In this document: piece after piece, positions 41,693-49,138 of the stretch
Numbering within the stretch: position 1 is the stretch's first letter
Layout: each line of letters begins with the position of its first letter
DNA from: Anaerolineales bacterium UBA3082
GTDB lineage: Bacteria; Chloroflexota; Anaerolineae; UBA7937
Reading direction: 5' to 3'
DNA length: 62,841 nucleotides
NCBI GenBank assembly: GCA_002366595.1
Contig: DFBK01000006.1
Span: 1,429 to 64,269, forward strand
The notes under the pieces: generated by a model
The model's input: only the letters and a program-made list of their open reading frames with translations
What the model was told of the DNA's origin: nothing
Databases searched by the model: none
Made by a program: the position numbers and the translations under genes

Positions 41693-42151
41693 ATGGATAT
41701 ATTTCTGCTTCAAGATGTGGAAGGGGTGGGGAAGGCTGGTGAGGTTCACGCCGTGGCTGGAGGGTATGCCCGCCATTTCCTCATCCCTCGAGGCCTAGCC
41801 GTGGTGGCTACCGAGGGCGCTCTCAAGGAAGCGGAGGGTTGGCGTCAGGCCGAGGCGCGGCGCGAAGAGCGGCAAAGGGCCAAGTTTGAGGAGTTGGCGG
41901 CGCGAGTGGAGAAGATAACCCTTAACTTCAAAGCTAGGGTGGGTGGAAAGGAGAAACTCTACGGCTCCATCACCAGCGGGGATATCGCCAAAGCCCTGGA
42001 GAGGGAGTTGGGAGAGGGCATCGACAAGCGAAAGATCGACCTTTCAGAGCCCATCCGGGGATTGGGGACCTATGAGGTGGCCGTAAGGCTTATGGGAGAT
42101 CTCTCGCCCGAGGTCACCGTAGTAGTGGAGGAGGCATCAGAGGGAGGGTAG
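41693..42151 (+). CDS. rplI: 50S ribosomal protein L9
   Basis: 152 residues. The N-terminal domain starts MDIFLLQDVEGVGKAGEVHAVAGGYARHFLIPRG-like, the L9 signature with Lys/Gly-rich RNA contacts; a long connecting helix (about 45-75) and the C-terminal rRNA-binding domain (LYGSITSGDIAKAL, KIDLSEPIRGLGTYEV) follow. ATG 41693 gives the normal length; earlier in-frame starts lie within the promoter. The next gene starts one base after its stop codon. Confidence 0.96.
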   Translation: MDIFLLQDVEGVGKAGEVHAVAGGYARHFLIPRGLAVVATEGALKEAEGWRQAEARREERQRAKFEELAARVEKITLNFKARVGGKEKLYGSITSGDIAKALERELGEGIDKRKIDLSEPIRGLGTYEVAVRLMGDLSPEVTVVVEEASEGG

Positions 42152-42152
42152 C

Positions 42153-42500
42153 GTGGAAGAGGGGAGAGAGCGGTATTTTCTCATCAAGCATCTCATCAGC
42201 AACATCAGGTGTGCGGTCTGCAGCCGGCGGTATGAGCCGAAAGATGTGCAGATCCTCGGCCGCCAGGATGACCTCTGGATCATGGGGGTGACCTGCGCCC
42301 ATTGCCATACGCAGGGGATGATCTTCGCCGTGGTGCGCGAGGGCCAGCCTCCAGAGGTGATCACAGAGATGACGCCCGAGGAGTTAGCCAGAGCCGCGGA
42401 ACTCTCCCCCATCGATGCCGACGATGTTTTGGATATGCACCGGCTCTTGAGGGGTTTCAAAGGCGATTTCTATGATCTTCTGGGGGAGAATGAGGGTTAA
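42153..42500 (+). CDS. Small zinc-ribbon protein, unknown function
   Basis: 115 residues with start GTG 42153, right after rplI, using the GGAGGG at the rplI end as ribosome site. Two CxxC pairs (CAVC about 20-23 and CAHC about 49-52) flank a beta-hairpin, a zinc-ribbon layout. The C-terminal half is helical and acidic (PEELARAAELSPIDADDVLD) and ends FYDLLGENEG. No named family recognised. It shares the rplI transcript and is closed by a strong terminator. Confidence 0.75.
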   Translation: MEEGRERYFLIKHLISNIRCAVCSRRYEPKDVQILGRQDDLWIMGVTCAHCHTQGMIFAVVREGQPPEVITEMTPEELARAAELSPIDADDVLDMHRLLRGFKGDFYDLLGENEG

Positions 42501-42518
42501 AGGCAGAGGTTTAGGAGA

Positions 42519-42546
42519 AGCCACCGCCTGTGGGCGGTGGCTTTTT
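42519..42546 (+). terminator. Rho-independent terminator of the rplI operon
   Basis: Ten-bp stem AGCCACCGCC (42519-42528) / GGCGGTGGCT (42533-42542), loop TGTG, followed by a T run to 42546. Confidence 0.92.
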
Positions 42547-43609
42547 AATATGCCTGCGAGAGGAGATGGCGGTTCCCGATATGAATGTTAGTCAGACCAG
42601 CCTGGCGAGCCGCACGTTCCGCCTCTTCCGCATGGCGCACTGAGGTGTGCGGCAGGTCATGGATATAGAAGTGGGGGTGGAACCCCAAGAGAGAGTAAGG
42701 GATATTCGGATCTAGGGAGGCGATGAACCGGGCGATACCGCTTACCTCTTGGGCATCGACATACCCTGGGAGTAGAAGGGTACTAGCCACAACCAACGGC
42801 GGTTCAGGGCGCTGGGGGATATATCTGGCCGCCAAGGCGAAGTTCTCTAAAGTCTGTCTGTTCGTCACCCCTGTAAGGGCTATATGCAGATTTTCATCGT
42901 GCGCTTTAAGGTCGAACTTCACGCATCCCCCCGTCTCCAAAGATAGCCTCACCGCTTGCTCCAACGCTTTCGGTTCCAGGGAGCCGTTGGTTTCCCAGCA
43001 AACCCTCACCCCCTGTCGGGCCAGGATGCGAGAGGTGGTCAGAGCGTGGGGGATCTGCGGCGTAGGATCGCCCCCGAAATAGCAAATACAAAAGGTCCGT
43101 GAATCGGCCTTCTCCGCTAACTCCTGGGCGCTCAGGCCATCGTCCTGAGGCGACATCTGGCGATAATGCCAGTTCTGGCAGAAGAGGCAGTTGAAAGAAC
43201 AGGCCCCATAGAAGACGGCTAGGTTATGGTAGCCGTACATCTTGCTCCCTTCGCAGACCCAGGCGGCCACACAGTTGGTGGGCAAGGGGTCATAATACCA
43301 GTGGAGGATCCCCTTCTTGGCGGTTCCCGCCAGGTGAACCAATTTCCCACCCTCGTTAGTGCGCAGGCCGCAGAACCCCCTTCCGCCTTCTGGGATCAGA
43401 CATTGGTTGACGCAAAGGGGGCATCGCACCCCTTCTTCATCCCGGGGCGGCTCCGGAGGGAGGCCGAACTCCTGACGCGAGGCGTGCTGCACCTCCTTTA
43501 TGGAGGGAAGAACCTTATTGGGGAAATCGCGGATACAATCCACACAGGCCCCTAGTGTGGAAGCGATGAGAGGGGAAGACTTCCCGCAATTCGAGCAACG
43601 CCCAGGCAT
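42545..43609 (-). CDS. amrS: Radical SAM protein, AmrS / PflA-like (COG1180)
   Basis: 354 residues. The N-terminus has a zinc-ribbon pattern (CSNCGKS, CVDC), then CPLCVNQCLIPEGGRGFC. The radical SAM 4Fe-4S motif is CSFNCLFC in FYGACSFNCLFCQNW, and CWETNGSLEPKAL and KFDLKAHDEN are typical of the AmmeMemoRadiSam subgroup. These enzymes often occur with AmmeMemo proteins, which are absent here. The reaction is uncertain. Its 3' end abuts the rplI terminator (convergent). Three bases separate its start from the upstream DUF3048 gene, so the pair is probably one operon. Confidence 0.85.
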   Translation of the reverse strand: MPGRCSNCGKSSPLIASTLGACVDCIRDFPNKVLPSIKEVQHASRQEFGLPPEPPRDEEGVRCPLCVNQCLIPEGGRGFCGLRTNEGGKLVHLAGTAKKGILHWYYDPLPTNCVAAWVCEGSKMYGYHNLAVFYGACSFNCLFCQNWHYRQMSPQDDGLSAQELAEKADSRTFCICYFGGDPTPQIPHALTTSRILARQGVRVCWETNGSLEPKALEQAVRLSLETGGCVKFDLKAHDENLHIALTGVTNRQTLENFALAARYIPQRPEPPLVVASTLLLPGYVDAQEVSGIARFIASLDPNIPYSLLGFHPHFYIHDLPHTSVRHAEEAERAARQAGLTNIHIGNRHLLSQAY

Positions 43610-43612
43610 AAT

Positions 43613-44755
43613 CTATTCAGTCTCTATCTCCAGCGTGGAGGGCACGACCTCTATCCAGGAGTTGCCCTCGGCCAGGGGGATGGGGTTACCCTCCTCGTCT
43701 GAGAGTTCGAGCATATGCGGCATCCATCGCCAGATCCAGCGGACGGGGATGAGATAGCCATCACGGAGGAGAAAGGCTTTGCTCCAAAGGGCGTTGCCGT
43801 CTTTGTCCTTGGCGTTGAGGACGATTTCGAGGGAGTGAACATAGTTGTACTCGTCCTCGATGATATCCGTCTCCCTGTGCTCTGCCCAGATGATTATGAC
43901 GTTAGAAGCCTTTATCTGCTCTCCAGTTGTCGCCTCGTCTTGAGGGGTACCGTTGATGAAGCGCAAATATCTCTGGCTTTCCTCGTCCCACCGCCAGGAG
44001 ACGCGATTATCGGGGAAATAGGGGATGAAGATCTCGTCCTTCTCCTCCTTTGGTGTGGCTGGATCTAAGGGACCAAAGAGGAGGGGTGGGCGGCCCATGG
44101 GTTCTTGCCACCCTCTCTCCTCGGCTATCTGCCAGAGGAGAGAGGTGCTGGTGAAGGTATTATAAGGCCACCCCGCCATTGGGCCTCGCACAAAGCCCGG
44201 GTCGCCGCGGGTTTCATCTAACCTGGGGAAATTGGTCTCGTTTTCAAGCCTCCAGATTACTCCTCCCCTGCTGGCCCCTCCGCCGCTGGCCCCGGCATGG
44301 GCGAAGATACCATCGAACATATAGGCTAGAGGGATATCGATGAGACGAGCGCTCCTCACCGGTCCGATCTTCTCGAAATCATGACAGAGATAGACAGCAT
44401 CGAAGCGGGTTATCCCCCCCTCGGCGAGGTGCTCGATCACTATATCCGCTTTATGGAGCCCGGACTGGGGGCGGGACCTTTTGTCGTTGCCTATTTTGAC
44501 TATCAGGGGCCTGCGCAGCGCCTTTTCCGGCTCCTGCATCGCTTCCCCGGTCAAGGGGCAACGGTCAGATTCTGGGGTCGGTGTAGGGGTTGGTGGAGTT
44601 GGGGTATCGGTGGGAGGAGCGACGGGGGTGACCAGGGGTCGGGGGGTCTTGGTGGGGGTAGGGGTAGCGATGGGACCACTTGGCCCGCAGCCAGTGAAGA
44701 AGGTGACGAGAAAGCCTACTAGGAGGAGCGACATCGCTCCCTTCGAACGTGCCAT
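43613..44755 (-). CDS. DUF3048 (YerB-like) lipoprotein
   Basis: 380 residues. The signal peptide ends in lipobox FFTGC (Cys at about 23), then a Thr/Pro linker (about 25-62) and the DUF3048 domain: RRPLIVKIGNDKRSRPQSGL, then HKADIVIEHLAEGGITRF, IGPVRSARLIDIPL and the C-terminal part with IIIWAEHRETDI and KAFLLRDGYLIPVRW. Family members are extracytoplasmic and of unknown function. AGGAGG precedes the ATG, and a minus-strand TATAAT lies at 44787-44792. Confidence 0.9.
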   Translation of the reverse strand: MARSKGAMSLLLVGFLVTFFTGCGPSGPIATPTPTKTPRPLVTPVAPPTDTPTPPTPTPTPESDRCPLTGEAMQEPEKALRRPLIVKIGNDKRSRPQSGLHKADIVIEHLAEGGITRFDAVYLCHDFEKIGPVRSARLIDIPLAYMFDGIFAHAGASGGGASRGGVIWRLENETNFPRLDETRGDPGFVRGPMAGWPYNTFTSTSLLWQIAEERGWQEPMGRPPLLFGPLDPATPKEEKDEIFIPYFPDNRVSWRWDEESQRYLRFINGTPQDEATTGEQIKASNVIIIWAEHRETDIIEDEYNYVHSLEIVLNAKDKDGNALWSKAFLLRDGYLIPVRWIWRWMPHMLELSDEEGNPIPLAEGNSWIEVVPSTLEIETE

Positions 44756-45116
44756 ATTCCTGACCTCCTGATCAGATATCGCTCAGATTATAGCATATCC
44801 TGCTTGGGCAAGGGAACTGCGATCAGCCACTATGCAATCAGAGGTGAGTCCTCCCTCAGATACCGAGTCTCGTTGGGAGACGAAGTGCAGGAGCCGATGG
44901 GTGAAGAGAACCTCAGCCTGTTGCGCAGTGCCATGTTAAGTTGACAAGGCCACTAGCCAATTAGCTATTGAGTCCTGGTGCATAAAGAGAGAATGGCCAG
45001 ATTCACAGGCTGCCCAGGTAGCCCCTCCGCTGCAACTTCCATCGGCAAGGGTTCTCTGGTATAATGGGGACAGAAAGAGGAGCCTGCTCTGTACTGTCTT
45101 CCCAATAGGAGCCATA
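44756..45116. other. Gene-free stretch
   Basis: Nothing recognised except the DUF3048 gene's promoter and, near the right end, an extended -10 box TGGTATAAT (45057-45065) about 50 bp before the decayed restriction gene. Confidence 0.5.
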
Positions 45117-45385
45117 ATGATAGGTAGAAAATTAGAAGACATCACCCTACTCTTAGAGAGTTTATAACTACGCTTAAAGGGGGGTATGAGCCTCAGCCAT
45201 CAGGAACAAAGTTGGGCTATAATGGAATGACTTCTCATGGTAACCCTTGCGAAGTCAAACCTGTAAATATCCGAAGTGGCTCTGGCAACAAGTTAAATGG
45301 CGGGGGTAACTTCAGTGATTTGACATATGAGCGGTTAGACCGTTACGAGCGAGATAACGTCATGATGGTTGCCTCCCAATTATGA
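45117..45385 (+). pseudogene. Decayed type II restriction endonuclease gene
   Basis: After a good ribosome site (AGGAG), ATG 45117 encodes MIGRKLEDITLLLESL and stops at 45165. Reading continues in another frame (from about 45164) as TTLKGGYEPQPSG, SHGNPCEVKPVNI, NKLNGGGNFSDLTYERLDR and NVMMVAS, then stops at 45383. The GNPCEVKP / LNGGGNFSDLT pattern is typical of certain type II restriction enzymes, with E-V-K as the EXK part of a PD-(D/E)XK core. It has one frameshift and no C-terminal part. The region is AT-rich compared with the rest. It is associated with a truncated methyltransferase 0.8 kb downstream. Confidence 0.7.
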
Positions 45386-45418
45386 AATCATAATTACTCG
45401 ACAAATTGCATGATTTGT

Positions 45419-45460
45419 TTTACCATATGTTTGCATCTGAAAGGACAAACATATGGTAAA
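45419..45460. promoter_or_regulatory. Inverted repeat over the start of the 166-residue gene
   Basis: A perfect 15-bp inverted repeat: TTTACCATATGTTTG (45419-45433) and CAAACATATGGTAAA (45446-45460), with a 12-bp centre. The start codon ATG 45453 lies in the right arm. A second smaller pair, AAATCAT (45385-45391) and ATGATTT (45410-45416), lies just upstream. Either an operator or a translation-blocking hairpin. Confidence 0.7.
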
Positions 45461-45953
45461 GGCAAAAGTAGTTTCAGACAGACCAGCCAAAGCGAAATGT
45501 AAAGAGTGGTTGGAAAAGGCGGGATTTACGGACATCGTAGCAGCAAGAAAGCAAAGTTGTGACCTGATAGCTAGAAAATCGGACAAAATCTACTATATTG
45601 AAATAAAATATTCTTCGAAAGACAAGGGTAGATTTTTCGGCACAGTTATGCTAACCGAGATGTTTAAGGCTATATGCAACAAAGAGAATTATTTATTCTT
45701 GGTGTGCAGGGGCAAAGGCGAGAATATAAATGAGTGGAGTTTTCAGTTGTTCAGTGCTGAGGAGTTTATTAAATTTTGCACACTAACCACTCCAATTTTT
45801 CATTACCGTTTGGATGTAGAAGGACAGTTCAATTTGACTCCTCCAAGATTGATGGAAAAGACTACGCCAGCCTCGGAGGAACTAATCAAACAGATGTGGA
45901 GAGATTTCCAGACTTGGAAATCAAAGTATAGTGTAGCCGAAAAGGGAGATTAA
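45453..45953 (+). CDS. PD-(D/E)XK nuclease-like protein of the RM remnant
   Basis: 166 residues, AT-rich. D37 in SCDLIARKSDK and E50-I-K52 in IYYIEIKYSSKDKGRF form a clear PD-(D/E)XK pattern with the usual spacing, followed by FFGTVMLTEMFKAICNKENY. The C-terminal part (LTPPRLMEKTTPASEEL) is variable. It could be a restriction enzyme or an accessory nuclease in the same RM locus as the decayed genes on both sides. The start ATG lies inside a 15-bp inverted repeat and has GGA at 45443 as a weak ribosome site. The frame is intact. Confidence 0.65.
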   Translation: MVKAKVVSDRPAKAKCKEWLEKAGFTDIVAARKQSCDLIARKSDKIYYIEIKYSSKDKGRFFGTVMLTEMFKAICNKENYLFLVCRGKGENINEWSFQLFSAEEFIKFCTLTTPIFHYRLDVEGQFNLTPPRLMEKTTPASEELIKQMWRDFQTWKSKYSVAEKGD

Positions 45954-45955
45954 GT

Positions 45956-46180
45956 ATGGGCAACGCAAAGTATATCTTGACCAAATTTGAGAGGGTCTTG
46001 AGAGTTGAGAAAGTTGAGTATACAGTCGAGATTCCAGACGACATTAGAGACAAAAGGGGATATGCTACGGCACAACTACTAGAGTGTAATTACATGGATT
46101 GCAAAGTTGTGGATATACCGTTGAGCAAGATGCTAGACGAAGAGTTTCATAGTTTGCGGAAGGCCAGAGACATGAAGTAG
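45956..46180 (+). CDS. Small hypothetical protein in the RM remnant
   Basis: 74 residues, three bases after the nuclease-like gene. It starts MGNAKYILTKFERVLRVEKVEYTVEIPDDI-like and ends SLRKARDMK. No known motif; beta-rich N-terminal half. Its frame is the same as the truncated methyltransferase that follows, separated only by a TAG at 46178, so it may have been translationally coupled to it or fused to its remains. Confidence 0.5.
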   Translation: MGNAKYILTKFERVLRVEKVEYTVEIPDDIRDKRGYATAQLLECNYMDCKVVDIPLSKMLDEEFHSLRKARDMK

Positions 46181-46678
46181 AGATTTTGGCAAGTAGAAGA
46201 GAGGATATATTGGCTGTATAAGCCAAAACAAAGTAGCAAAATAGGAAAGGAGTTGAGTTCGAGGCATGCTTTGCTGACTTCCATCTGGGAGATTCGCCCC
46301 GAACAAAAAATAGAACATCCAGCGCCCTTCCCGATCGAATTGCCTACTCGGTGTATTTATTCAATCCTGGATGGCAAGCCTGGCAATGTGATAGACCCTT
46401 ATGCGGGCAGTGGCACCACGTTAGTGGCCGCCAAGTTATTGGGTTGCAATTATCTTGGAATTGAAATTGCCGAAGGCTATGTCCGAATGGCTAGAGAACG
46501 ACTGAGAAATTATGAAAAGGAATGGACCAAGGTCCAGGCAGAGCTAGAAAACCATAAAGTAAGAAAGACCTTTAAGCAGAGGAAAAAGGAGGGTCTCTCG
46601 GTAGGCAAGTTTGCAAACAGGAAAAAGGCCGAAGAAGGTAAACAGAAAAGACTGTGGGAAGGTATTGAGAAACGATAG
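46181..46678 (+). pseudogene. C-terminal half of a beta-class DNA methyltransferase
   Basis: Reading on from 46181: FWQVEERIYWLYKPKQ, SSRHALLTSIWEIRPEQK, EHPAPFPIELPTRCIYS and the SAM motif VIDPYAGSGTTLVAAKLLG, then a Lys/Glu-rich tail. This is the C-terminal half of an N4/N6-adenine or cytosine methyltransferase of the permuted (beta) class, where the catalytic DPPY motif lies N-terminal. DPPY is absent, so the N-terminal half was lost. An open frame with a TTG start at 46253 after GGAAAGGAG exists, but such a product could not methylate. It is the modification partner of the decayed restriction gene. Confidence 0.75.
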
Positions 46679-46877
46679 CATAGTACCAATCACGCGAGAC
46701 GTTATGCACTATTATACTTCCGGAGGGCTCGATTCCCTTCCCTTGCGCTCATTGGAGGAGGTTTATACTCTTCTATGATATAATAGAATCAGCCATCGAC
46801 CCTTGGCGGCGGTGAGGAAGAGCAGGAGAAAAGGTCGCTTGGATCCTCGGGACCGAGACGGCAAAGAGATAGAAATC

Positions 46878-46906
46878 AAAGCCTCTCAGAGCCCTGAGAG
46901 GCTTTT
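46878..46906 (+). terminator. Terminator-like hairpin in the leader of the PhnD-like gene
   Basis: A perfect 12-bp stem AAAGCCTCTCAG (46878-46889) / CTGAGAGGCTTT (46894-46905) with loop AGCC, followed by TTTT-AATT. It lies 24 bp before the start codon and about 95 bp after a TATAAT (46779-46784). This arrangement suits transcription attenuation. Confidence 0.7.
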
Positions 46907-46929
46907 AATTATGATAAAGGAGGAGATCT

Positions 46930-47835
46930 ATGATCGCTCGCTGGTGCCGCTGGGTGGTATTGCTTCTCTCTATTTCCGCCCTACTTTTGGGCTGCAAGGC
47001 TGAGCCCCCTCTGGGGAGCGCAGAGAGGCCGATAGTGATGGGCTTCGTCCCTTCCGTGGAGACGGGACAACTCCTGGAGACCACCACGGCTTTGACTAAA
47101 CTATTAGAGGAGGAGACAGGCTACCAGATAGAGCCCCGCATCCCCACCGATTACGCCGCAGTGGTGGAAGGGTTGGGGGCAGGGAAAGTGGATGTGGCGC
47201 AACTCTCGGCGGTGGCTTACGTCCTGGCCCACGACAAATATGGAGCCCAGACCATCTTGGTGACCATCCGCAAGGGGAAGACGGACTACAGGGGCCAGAT
47301 CATCGTCCGCGCGGATAGCGATATCCACTCTCTAGATGATCTGGAAGGGAAGGATTTCTCCTTCGTAGACCCCACCTCAGCCTCGGGTCATATCTATCCC
47401 AAGGCGCTCCTAATCCATGAAGGGTACGACCCCGATACCTTCTTCGGGCAGACCGTCTTTGCGGGGGGACATGACCGGGTGATCGTGGCGGTCATGGACG
47501 GGACAGTGGACGCGGGGGCCATCTACGATGGGGCTCGCGACCTCCCGGCCATCCAGGAGATGTATCCCGACATCATGGAGGATACAAGGGTCATCGCCGA
47601 GACAAAGCCTATCCCCCTAGATACTATCGTAGTACGGAAGGGCCTGCCTCCAGAGATGGTGCAGAAGATCAAAGACGCCTTTCTGGCTGTGGCTGCCACC
47701 GATGAGGGAGCCATCATCCTGGCCAACCCCTACGGCATAGATGGGTATCTCCCTTCCCAGGACTCGGATTACGACCCTGTGCGCGATGCGGCAGGGGCCC
47801 TGGGGATAGACCTGGAGGAGTGGGTAAAAGAGTAG
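46930..47835 (+). CDS. PhnD-like phosphate/phosphonate ABC-transporter binding lipoprotein
   Basis: 301 residues. Lipobox SALLLGC (Cys at about 22), then the PhnD/PtxB fold: IVMGFVPSVETGQLLE at the start of the mature protein, DVAQLSAVAYVLA, DDLEGKDFSFVDPTSASGHIYPK (the family signature), AGGHDRVIVAVMDGTVDAGAI. It should bind a phosphonate, phosphite or phosphate ester for uptake. No permease or ATPase gene is nearby, so it either works with components elsewhere or is a sensor. AAAGGAGGAG precedes ATG 46930. A terminator-like hairpin in the leader suggests attenuation. Confidence 0.9.
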   Translation: MIARWCRWVVLLLSISALLLGCKAEPPLGSAERPIVMGFVPSVETGQLLETTTALTKLLEEETGYQIEPRIPTDYAAVVEGLGAGKVDVAQLSAVAYVLAHDKYGAQTILVTIRKGKTDYRGQIIVRADSDIHSLDDLEGKDFSFVDPTSASGHIYPKALLIHEGYDPDTFFGQTVFAGGHDRVIVAVMDGTVDAGAIYDGARDLPAIQEMYPDIMEDTRVIAETKPIPLDTIVVRKGLPPEMVQKIKDAFLAVAATDEGAIILANPYGIDGYLPSQDSDYDPVRDAAGALGIDLEEWVKE

Positions 47836-47837
47836 AC

Positions 47838-47960
47838 CTATTTGAGCCCCAGTTCCGCTAGTTTCTCATCCTTGCGCCCCCCGGGGGCCAGCCTCGGAGT
47901 TTGTAATATTCTTGAGGCATCATATCCAGATCGGGCAAGAGCTCTTTCGCCTTGCCCGAG
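47838..47960 (-). pseudogene. C-terminal relic, possibly of an aldehyde:ferredoxin oxidoreductase
   Basis: Minus strand: LLPDLDMMPQEYYKLRGW in one frame is followed, after a run of C and G at 47876-47889, by RKDEKLAELGLK and a stop in another. The EYY-LRGW ... EKL-ELGL ending is typical of aldehyde:ferredoxin oxidoreductases. The upstream sequence does not keep an open frame. Low certainty, based on about 35 residues. Confidence 0.35.
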
Positions 47961-48663
47961 GGGCGAGAGTGGGTGAGGAGCCGCTGGTAGGGGCGTACGG
48001 CGCGGAGGCTATCTCAGCAGCCATCCTCTCTGCTGTGCGCCAGGCGAAAAGCGCTGGCGGGCTTTTAGCCTGGCGGGATATCCAATCCAGCCCTGGCCCA
48101 AGCCGGTGAGCCTCTAATGCGATAGCATCGTTACTTCTAGTTAGGATAGGCGTCGAAGAGGAAGCCGGTGATACCAAGCGTTCACCGGTTTTCGATACCC
48201 AGACCGCGAGGGGCTGGGCGGCAAGATATACTGAGTTGAGAGTTATTGCAGTGAGTGAGAGATTGTGGACTTGAAGGCGGTTGCTCCTAAACAGCCCAGA
48301 AGGTAATGCCCTCGACTGGAGTCGAGGATCTCAATACCCGCCCCAGAACGACCTTCATCCACAGCCTAAGGAGGCAGCATAATAAACGTAAGGCTGAGTG
48401 ATCAGATCACCCAGCCCTGGCGGCATCTGCTCGCATTTGGGGAGTAATGTGGGTGTTGCCTCCCTCATTATAGCATATAGCATCCATCGGGTGAAGGGGC
48501 GGAAATTGACGCGCTGCCTGAAGAACTGCGCTGAGTTGCCAAGCAATTCACAAGGACCGATGTCTCTCCACCTCAACATGGCATCGACGACGAGGGGGGA
48601 CTAGGGGTAGAAAGCAACTACACGCCAAATTGAATTCCTGCCAGCAGGGGAGGAATAGGCGAT
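47961..48663. other. Gene-poor stretch
   Basis: No intact gene recognised. A perfect hairpin CCTCGACTGGAGTCGAGG lies near 48311-48328. Minus-strand open frames exist at 47920-48177 and 48355-48579 but carry no motif that I know. Confidence 0.45.
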
Positions 48664-48785
48664 TCACCCGACCCATTTGCCGCTAGGTTGTTCCAGTGCC
48701 CGCCACTTCTTGGCTCCCCCGAACTTCCTTTCGATCGCTTTTCGGCTCTTCAAGGCTTCCCTCTTCCGCTCTGGGGTTTATCTTA
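48664..48785 (-). pseudogene. 3' relic of an insertion-sequence transposase
   Basis: Minus strand reads TPERKREALKSRKAIERKFG, then GAKKWRALEQPSGKWVG and a stop. The IERKFG-AKKW pattern is the usual C-terminal end of IS5- or IS1182-type transposases. An in-frame stop lies just before it, so only about 38 residues remain. Confidence 0.4.
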
Positions 48786-48929
48786 ACCCTCGGTTCTCCG
48801 AGGCTATCAAGGAACGAATCACATGAGAAAATGGAGAGAAGCCTAAACCAAACCTTAACTTTCTATGGAGGTGAACCAGGTATAATAAGGTTGAAATTGA
48901 ATAGGTCTCCTCATCTCTCTCAGAGGACA

Positions 48930-49015
48930 TGACTCCGAAAGGGCAAACTCGCTGAAAAGCGGGGGCGCAAAGCCGCGGGTCCGAGCATCCAGGGGACAGC
49001 CGGGCTGCCGAAGAG
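48930..49015 (+). ncRNA. Cyclic-di-GMP-I (GEMM-I) riboswitch
   Basis: Conserved blocks in order: AGGGCAAAC, a GAAA tetraloop stem (CGCTGAAAAGCG), GGCGCAAAGCC, and after a variable stem AGCCGGGCTGCCGA. These match the two-helix aptamer of the GEMM-I class that binds c-di-GMP. A TATAAT at 48881-48886 lies about 50 bp upstream. The aptamer is about 125 bp before the HD-GYP gene, with GGAGGTGAG as its ribosome site. Whether the switch turns expression on or off cannot be told: the platform includes TTACGGTAGCCCG and a T-rich stretch at 49036-49045. Confidence 0.88.
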
Positions 49016-49138
49016 GTTCGCTTTACGGTAGCCCGATTTTCTTTTGTGTCGGTAGTTCCAAAGGTGGGGGCGTGTGACGCGTGCTTTAGTCTCCTGAACT
49101 GGTGATCCAAGTCTCGTGGCGAACAAGGAGGTGAGTAA

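Noticed and set aside
38609..41776. Upstream start (41776) for the 1009-codon GT39 frame
   Set aside because: It would include the rplI promoter and 5' end on the other strand and add a non-conserved 56-residue extension before the true signal-anchor.
46795..46930. Leader with GGTGAGGAAGAGCAGGAG resembling the start of a T-box
   Set aside because: The conserved antiterminator bulge (TGGNACCGCG) is absent and the gene is not an aminoacyl-tRNA or amino-acid gene.
48355..48579. 74-codon minus-strand open frame in the gene-poor stretch
   Set aside because: No ribosome site or known motif; could be a relic but there is no support.
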